Notes under the pieces: generated by a model | Database searches by the model: none | Told to the model about the DNA's origin: nothing | Seen by the model: only the letters and a program-made list of their open reading frames with translations | Made by a program: the position numbers and the translations under genes | NCBI GenBank assembly: GCA_902793875.1 | Contig: CADBFL010000085.1 | Span: 1 to 7,174, forward strand | DNA from: an uncultured Eubacteriales bacterium | GTDB taxonomy: Bacteria > Bacillota > Clostridia > Peptostreptococcales > Anaerovoracaceae | Length of the DNA stretch: 7,174 bases | Direction of reading: 5' to 3' | Shown: positions 1-4,820 of the stretch, in pieces | Numbering within the stretch: position 1 is the first letter of the stretch | Layout: the number at the start of each line of letters is the position of its first letter

Positions 1-164
1 GGCTTGTTGTCGCCGCCGAGCTCGTAGGCCGCTTCCTTCATCATGACGAGCTGGTTGCCGCCCACATCCTCCCAGCACTTTGCCGGGTCATAGTCGTAAC
101 GCTTCGGCTGCGTCGTTCCGAGCAGCCCGTCGATCTTTTCTATTATAGTGTTATATAGCTCCAT
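1..164 (-). CDS. Unrecognised protein, N-terminal 54 codons only (runs off left edge)
   Basis: The minus strand reads ATG GAG CTA TAT AAC from base 164 and stays open to the window edge. The protein starts MELYNTIIEKIDGLLG and continues through KRYDYDPAKCWEDVGG to a YELGGDNKP stretch. The start is backed by a GGGAG Shine-Dalgarno sequence (169-173) four bases upstream, and by a promoter with a perfect -35 box further up. No signal peptide or membrane segment is visible. The N-terminus looks like an amphipathic helix followed by a Tyr/Asp/Trp-rich segment with one Cys. I do not recognise the family with confidence and assign no function. It is co-directional with hgdC and the small membrane protein but separated from them by a hairpin and its own promoter, so it probably starts a new transcription unit. 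I am confident it is a real gene; its function is unknown. Confidence 0.75.
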   Translation of the reverse strand, partial: MELYNTIIEKIDGLLGTTQPKRYDYDPAKCWEDVGGNQLVMMKEAAYELGGDNK

Positions 165-218
165 ATCTCTCCCTCACAGCCCTGAGCAACCATGGTGTAA
201 AATCTGCTTTTCCGGCGG

Positions 219-247
219 ATATCACACAAAGCTGCCGGTCCTGTCAA
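219..247 (-). promoter_or_regulatory. Sigma-A-type promoter for the gene at 1-164
   Basis: On the minus strand a perfect TTGACA -35 box (242-247) is followed by exactly 17 bases and then TGATAT (219-224) as the -10 box. The -10 matches TATAAT at only three of six positions. An overlapping TGTGAT gives four of six, but with a 15-base spacer. Transcription would start near 212, leaving a leader of roughly 50 bases before the ATG at 164. The site lies in the only non-coding stretch upstream of that gene and downstream of the 289-317 hairpin, which fits a unit boundary. Confidence 0.6.
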
Positions 248-288
248 TAAACGAATCGATCTGTTGTGAAAACTCTGACCGATTGCAC

Positions 289-317
289 GAATCCCCCGCA
301 CTCAGTGCAGGGGATTC
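289..317 (-). terminator. Strong hairpin after the small membrane-protein gene, terminator-like
   Basis: GAATCCCC (289-296) pairs with GGGGATTC (310-317), and GCAC (298-301) with GTGC (305-308). This makes a 12-pair stem with one C/A mismatch (297/309) and a three-base loop. It begins 13 bases past the TAG stop at 331. Position and stability suggest the end of the leftward transcript. On the minus strand, however, the stem is followed by GTGCAATC with no T tract, so it is not a textbook intrinsic terminator. It may instead be a 3'-end-protecting or processing hairpin. Confidence 0.45.
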
Positions 318-330
318 CTTGTAAGTGCAT

Positions 331-522
331 CTAGAATTTGATGTCTACCTCTTTGCGGTCGAAGATCTCATTTACTCTCCTGTAAGCCCACGCAAGGAGC
401 TTCTGGTCGAGGTTTAGGAAATAGACCACGAAGAGTGTTCCTGTTGCCAGCAGGCAAACCTTGAACAGTGTTTTGAACAGCCTGCAGATGAAGCAACTCT
501 TCTTTCTTCTGAATAAAAACAT
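331..522 (-). CDS. Small single-span membrane protein (63 aa), unknown function
   Basis: The start is an ATG at 522 with an AAAGGAG ribosome binding site (530-536) seven bases upstream, which is as good as any in the window. The gene begins 21 bp after the hgdC stop, so the two are almost certainly co-transcribed. The protein has a basic N-terminus (FRRKKS, then a CxxC pair at C10/C13 and another Cys at 23), one hydrophobic segment at about residues 19-36 (TLFKVCLLATGTLFVVYF), and a charged C-terminal tail of about 25 residues with YRRVNEIFDRKE. The charge pattern suggests the N-terminus is cytoplasmic. It is too short for an enzyme. Possible roles are a membrane anchor, a small regulator, or an unrelated passenger. 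I recognise no family. The strong ribosome binding site and tight spacing are the case for it being real. Confidence 0.7.
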   Translation of the reverse strand: MFLFRRKKSCFICRLFKTLFKVCLLATGTLFVVYFLNLDQKLLAWAYRRVNEIFDRKEVDIKF

Positions 523-543
523 TACAGTTCTCCTTTCGGATTA

Positions 544-1335
544 CTACTTAGCCTGTCCCTTCTGACGAGCGAATTCTGCAGCGCCGAGAGCTCCCATGAG
601 CTGCGGGTCGGTCTTGAGGTTGATGACCTTGAGCTTGAGCACGTGCTCGATAGCGTCCTTGAGTCCGTCATTCTTGGCGCATCCGCCTGTAAGTGTGATG
701 GAGTCAGTAGCGCCGGCCTTCTTTGCCATTACGAAGCATCTCTTTGCAACAGCCATCTGGATGCCTGCAGCGATCTCGTCCATCGGCTTGTTCTCGCCGA
801 CGAGCGTGATTACCTCGGACTCAGCGAATACTGTGCACTGCGCCGTGATAGGAATGACGTTCTTTGCGGTCAGCGACAGCTTCGAGAACTCAGGGAGAGT
901 CATCTCGAAGGATCTTGCCATGGCCTCGTAGAATCTGCCTGTTCCGGCAGCGCACTTGTCGTTCATGGCGAAGTTCTTGACTGTTCCGTCTGTATCGACA
1001 GCGATGCCCTTGACGTCCTGTCCGCCGATATCGATGATAGCCTTTACGCTCGGGTCGGTCACGTGGACGCCCATAGCGTGGCAGGAGATCTCGGAGATGT
1101 TCTCGTCAGCGAACGGGACCTTGTTGCGTCCGTAGCCTGTTCCGATGAGGTACTCGAGATCCTTCGAGGACTTGAGACCTACCTTCTTGAGGACTTCGTC
1201 CATAGCCAGCTTGGCAGAAGCTTCGGAATTGATTTTGCTCTTGATGGTAGTATCAGCAACGATCTTGCCGTTCTCGTCAAGAATAACTGCCTTAGTATAA
1301 GTTGATCCTACATCACAGCCGCCATAATATTTCAT
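544..1335 (-). CDS. hgdC: ATP-dependent activator of 2-hydroxyacyl-CoA dehydratase (HgdC/FldI/HadI family)
   Basis: The 263-residue product matches the usual size of about 260. This family is a homodimer with one [4Fe-4S] cluster at the dimer interface. It takes an electron from ferredoxin or flavodoxin and uses ATP hydrolysis to pass it to the dehydratase at very low potential. Visible ASKHA-fold motifs are the phosphate-1 loop DVGSTYTK (8-15), phosphate-2 loop IDIGGQD (101-107) and adenosine loop TGGCAKN (216-222). The two cluster cysteines are present: C128 in NDKCAAGTGRF and C167 in TAQCTVFAESEVI, equivalent to C127 and C166 of Acidaminococcus fermentans HgdC. The ATG at 1335 is preceded by AAAAGGAG (1345-1352), nine bases away. 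The catalytic subunits lie upstream, but 356 bp away, and hgdC seems to have its own promoter. Family assignment is near certain; the exact partner and substrate are inferred from position. Confidence 0.96.
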   Translation of the reverse strand: MKYYGGCDVGSTYTKAVILDENGKIVADTTIKSKINSEASAKLAMDEVLKKVGLKSSKDLEYLIGTGYGRNKVPFADENISEISCHAMGVHVTDPSVKAIIDIGGQDVKGIAVDTDGTVKNFAMNDKCAAGTGRFYEAMARSFEMTLPEFSKLSLTAKNVIPITAQCTVFAESEVITLVGENKPMDEIAAGIQMAVAKRCFVMAKKAGATDSITLTGGCAKNDGLKDAIEHVLKLKVINLKTDPQLMGALGAAEFARQKGQAK

Positions 1336-1380
1336 AACTTTTTTCTCCTTTTATATATCGTTAAAAAAGTATTTGTAAGC

Positions 1381-1407
1381 CGGTTGAATTATATATCATT
1401 TCAACCG
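1381..1407. promoter_or_regulatory. Palindromic operator candidate over the hgdC -10 box
   Basis: CGGTTGAA (1381-1388) and TTCAACCG (1400-1407) form a perfect 8-bp inverted repeat around 11 AT-rich bases. The predicted hgdC transcription start falls inside or at the edge of the left arm, so the repeat would not fold intact in the hgdC RNA and is better read as a DNA-binding site. A second, smaller inverted repeat, TTTCA (1399-1403) and TGAAA (1412-1416), overlaps its right arm and covers the -35 region. This is consistent with repression of hgdC by a dimeric regulator. The regulator is not in the window, and the half-sites do not match a Rex-type TTGTGAA site. Confidence 0.5.
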
Positions 1408-1416
1408 CATGTGAAA
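1388..1416 (-). promoter_or_regulatory. hgdC: Promoter of hgdC
   Basis: The minus strand carries a perfect TATAAT (1388-1393) within TGATATATAAT. This also offers an extended -10 reading (TG, one base, then TATATA). At a 17-base spacer the -35 hexamer is TTTCAC (1411-1416), a poor match, so the promoter would rely on the -10 element or an activator. Transcription should start near 1381, giving a leader of about 45 bases that holds the AAAAGGAG site. Confidence 0.6.
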
Positions 1417-1433
1417 CTGTTTTTTACCCATTA

Positions 1434-1693
1434 GTTTCCGAGACTATTGATGTCCGAGTGGCTGAGCGGCAGCCGGCACTTAGCGACTGGCAAGCAGCCG
1501 CATTGGCGACGATTCAACTGAGGAGCCGTCTTGCTGCGCAGACAGAGCTTAGTACCGCTGCGTTAAGCCGCGACGAGGCGAGAGCCGTACGCGAGGACTT
1601 CATATAGTCGAGGAACTCTATCGGAGGAGCTCAGCCTCCGGAGATCAAGGTTTCCGACCTCACGGCAACGCCGTATCAATCAGAGGAAACCTT
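1434..1693 (+). ncRNA. Candidate structured non-coding RNA in the hgd intergenic region
   Basis: This stretch has no convincing reading frame, is about 59% GC beside an AT-rich promoter at about 30%, and is packed with local stems. They are: GGCTG/CAGCC (1460-1464/1470-1474); TGGC/GCCG (1488-1491/1497-1500); GTCT/AGAC (1528-1531/1540-1543); GCTTAGT/GTTAAGC (1547-1553/1562-1568); GCG/CGC (1570-1572/1590-1592) enclosing GGC-GAGA-GCC (1577-1586), a GNRA-type loop; GACT/AGTC (1596-1599/1606-1609); CGGAGG/CCTCCG (1622-1627/1635-1640); and AAGGTTTCC/GGAAACCTT (1647-1655/1685-1693) enclosing ACGGC/GCCGT (1662-1666/1670-1674). The wobble pairs (1552/1563, 1553/1562, 1488/1500, 1459/1475, 1621/1641) are G-U only if the plus strand is the RNA, which is why I assign that strand. 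I do not recognise it as tRNA, tmRNA, RNase P RNA, a T-box or a common riboswitch. It could also be a minus-strand 3' UTR or a small non-autonomous repeat. No strong plus-strand promoter was found. Confidence 0.45.
1647..1693. other. Long hairpin abutting the 621-aa subunit stop codon
   Basis: AAGGTTTCC (1647-1655) and GGAAACCTT (1685-1693) are perfectly complementary over 9 bp. A second stem, ACGGC/GCCGT, sits inside. On the minus strand the helix starts within the TAA stop (1692-1694) of the large dehydratase subunit. It could therefore protect the mRNA 3' end or pause transcription before the hgdC promoter. No T tract follows on either strand, so a simple intrinsic terminator is unlikely. 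Confidence 0.55.
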
Positions 1694-3557
1694 ACATGCC
1701 CAGTTCGTCGTCGAAGTCGCAGAGCGTCGGGTCTACAGGCTCAGCCTTCATGACCGTTCTCATGTACTCGTTGACCTTGTCTCTCATGGTCTTTCTGGAA
1801 ACCGTTCTAGGGTCCATCAGGTCATGCTCGATCCAGATCATGTGATGATTCCTGTCTCTGCATGTGTCATCGAGGATACCCTGGAGCGTAGCCATGTTCT
1901 TGCAGGCGACGTTCTGATACATGATGATGATCTCAGCTCTCCAGTCTTCGACCTGTCTCCACATCTCGTCAACTACATTGTGGTAACCGCCGTTGGTATG
2001 TCTTCTCATTACCATGCGCTCGTAGAGTCTGGCGAGGTCCATGAGAGCCTCCTCCTTGTCCTCTGTCTCGAGCTTCTTGGTGAAGTTCAGAGATTCCATC
2101 TCGACGAGGATGTCGATGCCCCAGCAGTTTGCGAGCCAGTTGCTGAAGTTCGCATAGTAGTGGGCCGGGCAGGACCATACTATTCCTCTGTAGCGCATCT
2201 TGTTGCGCCACGCCTGCTCGCGTCTCTCGTAAGCCTTCATCATGATGTCGTTGACCTTTTCGAAGGTCTTCATGATGCGCGGATCCGCGCCGCCGTCCAT
2301 CTCGTAGTTCCACTTTCTGAAGAGTTCGTACGAAGGCCCGATGATCTGCGGATAGTCGGTCTTGTTGACTTCCCACTTCTGCAGCTCGTAAGCGGTCTCC
2401 TCGTTGAAGCGCTTCATCTGTGTGAAGTAAGCGTCCCAGCTCCACTTCGCGCCGGTAACTTCCTCTACGAACTTGATGCAGCCCTTGATGTCCTGCACGG
2501 CATCCTGGGTCGTCTCTTCGTACTCGTATCTTACCGGGAACGTCAGGTGATATACCGGCAGATCCGGGAACCTTCTGCTCATGTAAGAGGATGCCATCGT
2601 CGAACCGTCGCAAGGCATCGAGCTCGAAATGAAGCAGGATCCCATGTGCGGCAGAGCGTCGATAACGAGCGCTCCGCACTCTGAACTCGGCACCGGGCAG
2701 GTATCAGCCGGCAGACCGAAGCTCTCTACAGCGTCGATGTAAGGCACGCATGTCAGCTGGTCGATCTCGGATACCAGGAATACAGGCATCAGCTGGTAAG
2801 GGATGCCCAGAAGATCCGGGAATCCGGCCATGATCTGTCCCATGGTCATCTCGTCGAAGAGAACGACCTTCTTGTTGAGCTCGTGCGAGTTTCCGTTCTT
2901 CTTGTCGCACTTGGCGAGGAATACCAGGTTCTCAGCTACATAGCGGAAGATGTCGTATGTCATGAGGTGGGACATCTTCAGAGCGCTGCCCTTCTGTCCG
3001 GACGTGTTCTTGTCCATGAAGCCCACGCAGCAGAAGTACGAGATCATCCATCTGTAGTAGAACGTCGAGTTCAGCGCAGGGATGAGGTCTCTGCTGAATG
3101 TAGTGAGCAGCATGAGCCACATCTTTCCCCATCTGTAGAAGTCGTACGCCGTATCCGCGGCGCCTCTCCACTCTCTTCTTACAGGGACCATGTCGCCCTT
3201 GCGGTAGAGCTTTCCGAGCGTCCTCTCTCCGTAGAGGAAGACTTCCTTCAGCTCTTCAGGGCTCATCTCGCTCGCCTGCTTCATCTCGAGAGCGCATCTG
3301 GCGAGGTCGTCTCTGCATCTTTCCACCTGCTTCGCGCAGAAGCCCTTCACGTCAGCCTCTTTTGTCATCTCGAAGATGATCTTGCCGACCTCCATGAGGT
3401 TCTTCCCCTGGGCCTTGAGGTCCATGTTGTCCTTGCAGCGCCAGAACGCAGGATTAGGGTATTTGATCTTTTTCTTTGCAGGAGCTTTTTTTGTCTTCTT
3501 TCCGACCGTCTCGGCAAGAGTGTTCATGATGCCGGTCAATTCATCAGTCAGTACCAT
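1692..3557 (-). CDS. 2-hydroxyacyl-CoA dehydratase-type subunit, extended form (621 aa)
   Basis: This belongs to the HGD-D superfamily (HgdA/HgdB, FldB/FldC, BcrB/BcrC). These iron-sulphur subunits work in pairs and receive a low-potential electron from an HgdC-type activator to dehydrate 2-hydroxyacyl-CoA or reduce related substrates. Family hallmarks are C287 in GLPADTCPVPSSECG, C316 in SSMPCDGSTMA, and C552 in the C-terminal block YQNVACKNM followed by IWIEHDLMDPRT; these correspond to the expected cluster-ligand positions. There are 18 cysteines in all. It is much longer than typical subunits of about 375-480 residues. Roughly the first 220 residues are an extension, with a Lys-rich stretch (20-32) and then a helical region with C74, C81, C88 and an adjacent C176-C177 pair. 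The start ATG overlaps the upstream subunit's stop by one base (TAATG) and uses a site at 3567-3574. Family call is firm; substrate is unknown, and a benzoyl-CoA-reductase-like or double-cubane reductase role is possible. Confidence 0.9.
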   Translation of the reverse strand: MVLTDELTGIMNTLAETVGKKTKKAPAKKKIKYPNPAFWRCKDNMDLKAQGKNLMEVGKIIFEMTKEADVKGFCAKQVERCRDDLARCALEMKQASEMSPEELKEVFLYGERTLGKLYRKGDMVPVRREWRGAADTAYDFYRWGKMWLMLLTTFSRDLIPALNSTFYYRWMISYFCCVGFMDKNTSGQKGSALKMSHLMTYDIFRYVAENLVFLAKCDKKNGNSHELNKKVVLFDEMTMGQIMAGFPDLLGIPYQLMPVFLVSEIDQLTCVPYIDAVESFGLPADTCPVPSSECGALVIDALPHMGSCFISSSMPCDGSTMASSYMSRRFPDLPVYHLTFPVRYEYEETTQDAVQDIKGCIKFVEEVTGAKWSWDAYFTQMKRFNEETAYELQKWEVNKTDYPQIIGPSYELFRKWNYEMDGGADPRIMKTFEKVNDIMMKAYERREQAWRNKMRYRGIVWSCPAHYYANFSNWLANCWGIDILVEMESLNFTKKLETEDKEEALMDLARLYERMVMRRHTNGGYHNVVDEMWRQVEDWRAEIIIMYQNVACKNMATLQGILDDTCRDRNHHMIWIEHDLMDPRTVSRKTMRDKVNEYMRTVMKAEPVDPTLCDFDDELGM

Positions 3558-4756
3558 TACTTCTTGCCTCCTTTCTTGCCTTTCTGGATCTTCTTGATCT
3601 CAAGCGATTCGACGAAGGCCTGGAATCTCGTTCTGAGCTGTCCGGAGCCCTTCGCATTGTACAGTCTGTCGATCGACAGCACCGGCCATCCGTATTCCTC
3701 CGACATGATGTGGCTGACCAGAGCTCTTTCGAATCCCCAGAAGTCGCAGTATTTCATCTGCTCGTAGATGATTCCGTCCGCCTTGAACTCCTTCGCGAGC
3801 CTGTCCGCAGTCTCTCTTCTCTGCAGGACCTTGTTGTCGGCGATGTAACGCGCGCACTCCGAAGTGTTCATGTAGTGACGTACGATCTGAGGCAGCGCGT
3901 CCTCCTTGTCGGAAAGCTCGATCACCTCTCTGCCCGGGATGGATCCGAAGCAGTGTCTGTCGAATACCACTCTCGCGCCCGCGTCCTCGATCATCTTCGT
4001 GAATTCCGGATCGTCGATCTCGGAGCCCACGATGCCGACTCTCGCTCTCGGAAGCTTCTCGTCCGGTTTTCTCTTCTTGAGCTCGGCGAGCGTCTCCTTG
4101 AGATAAGGCAGGATCAGATACTTCGGGCATGTGTAGGTGACGAGATTCAGTACGTGGAACTCGTAACCCGTGATCACCGGATTGTCAGCCTTTCTCATCT
4201 CACTGATCTCCTGGATGATCTTGCAGACTTCGTTGTGCTCCTTTACGGCCTTTCTGATGGCCTTGTCGGAGACATCCACTCCCAGGTTCTCATGCATCGC
4301 CGAGAGCAGTCTTGTCTCGAGCTGTCTCTGCATGTGATCGTAGGAGAAGTCCTCTGTCTTGTAAGGAACGTCCAGTATCGGCAGGAAGAAGTGCTCCTTG
4401 TCGTTGCATTTCAGGATACCGAAGTGCTCGTAGAATCTGTTCATCATCGAGCATGCATCGACTGCAGCAAGTCCGTCCAGGAATTGGAATCCTCCCTCGA
4501 TAGCTCTCTCGAGCAGAGCGCGCGCATACTCGCAGACGTAGTTCGACATGTAATATGTAGAGATGTCGATCGATCCCGTCCTCGGAGCACGCAGTCTGAC
4601 TGAAACGCATTTGTCAACGTTGAGGAGGACTTCAGGAATGTGGTAGCAGGTATATCCCATGATACACTTGCCGTCCTTCCTTGCCTGTTCCACAAGTTCG
4701 TTGTCAGCGTTGTCAAGAAGGCCCTCGAAGTAAATCAGATGCTTCAAGTCTTTCAA
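3557..4756 (-). CDS. 2-hydroxyacyl-CoA dehydratase-type subunit, standard length (399 aa), TTG start
   Basis: This is the partner subunit of the same superfamily, at the usual length. In order one sees GYTCYHIPEVLL (34-45, C37) at the first cluster site, C75 in SNYVCEYAR, FLDGLAAVDACSMMNRFYE (C102), then the C-terminal domain with KYCDFWGFE (C337) and the signature GQLRTRFQAFVE (372-383). Together these match the HgdB/FldC-type fold that binds a [4Fe-4S] cluster near the acyl-CoA. The start is TTG at 4756, set by a GGGAGG site eight bases upstream; the next in-frame ATG is residue 33, inside the conserved domain. The C-terminus ends in a Lys/Gly tail (KKIQKGKKGGKK), and the bases encoding it contain the ribosome binding site for the next gene. 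TAATG coupling to the 621-aa subunit implies a stoichiometric heterodimer. No CoA-transferase or acyl-CoA dehydrogenase is visible nearby to reveal the substrate. Confidence 0.92.
   Translation of the reverse strand: MKDLKHLIYFEGLLDNADNELVEQARKDGKCIMGYTCYHIPEVLLNVDKCVSVRLRAPRTGSIDISTYYMSNYVCEYARALLERAIEGGFQFLDGLAAVDACSMMNRFYEHFGILKCNDKEHFFLPILDVPYKTEDFSYDHMQRQLETRLLSAMHENLGVDVSDKAIRKAVKEHNEVCKIIQEISEMRKADNPVITGYEFHVLNLVTYTCPKYLILPYLKETLAELKKRKPDEKLPRARVGIVGSEIDDPEFTKMIEDAGARVVFDRHCFGSIPGREVIELSDKEDALPQIVRHYMNTSECARYIADNKVLQRRETADRLAKEFKADGIIYEQMKYCDFWGFERALVSHIMSEEYGWPVLSIDRLYNAKGSGQLRTRFQAFVESLEIKKIQKGKKGGKK
3567..3574 (-). promoter_or_regulatory. Internal Shine-Dalgarno for the 621-aa subunit
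   Basis: AAAGGAGG on the minus strand lies inside the last codons of the 399-aa gene (Lys-Gly-Gly region), nine bases before the ATG at 3557. It shows that the downstream subunit is started by re-initiation or coupled translation at the TAATG junction, which favours equal synthesis of both subunits. Confidence 0.8.
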
Positions 4757-4764
4757 TGTGCTAA

Positions 4765-4770
4765 CCTCCC
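4765..4770 (-). promoter_or_regulatory. Shine-Dalgarno that fixes the TTG start at 4756
   Basis: GGGAGG on the minus strand, eight bases before TTG. No in-frame ATG lies nearby and the conserved domain starts soon after residue 30, so this site is the main reason for choosing the TTG. Confidence 0.8.
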
Positions 4771-4790
4771 TCTCATTTGATATCTGCTGC

Positions 4791-4812
4791 GGCCGCGGGC
4801 AGCGCCCCGGCC
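4791..4812. other. GC-rich hairpin between the CooC-like gene and the dehydratase genes
   Basis: GGCC (4791-4794) pairs with GGCC (4809-4812) and GGGC (4797-4800) with GCCC (4804-4807), with a small asymmetric internal loop (GC on one side, C on the other) and a three-base AGC loop. It lies in the 64-bp gap just before the ribosome binding site of the 399-aa gene. No T tract follows on the minus strand. It may be an RNA processing or stability element that separates expression of the ATPase from the catalytic subunits. The left arm overlaps a GCGGCCGC palindrome. Confidence 0.4.
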
Positions 4813-4820
4813 ATTATGAC

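Noticed and set aside
596..1305. Open frames on the plus strand (596-931, 643-1305) opposite hgdC
   Set aside because: They are antisense to a fully conserved HgdC protein, lack ribosome binding sites and show no recognisable domain; long antisense frames are expected from this codon bias.
1450..1521. Short plus-strand ORF starting MSEWLSGSRH inside the structured region
   Set aside because: Only 23 codons, no Shine-Dalgarno, and the bases are better explained by stems.
1451..1524. tRNA-like signal (GAGTGGCTGAGCGG resembling a D arm; TTCAACT resembling a T loop)
   Set aside because: The five bases on each side of the T-loop-like motif are not complementary and no acceptor stem or anticodon arm fits.
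1440..1612. Group I intron-like core elements (GAGACTA near 1440 and ATATAGTCG near 1603)
   Set aside because: These resemble R and S elements, but the P4-P6 region that should lie before GACTA is AT-rich promoter sequence and no interrupted gene is present.
1969..4716. Alternative minus-strand frames inside the dehydratase genes (1969-2679, 2704-2910, 2932-3171, 3600-4130, 4290-4610, 4444-4716)
   Set aside because: They are out-of-frame readings of genes whose main frame has all family motifs, and they have Arg/His-rich, low-information sequence.
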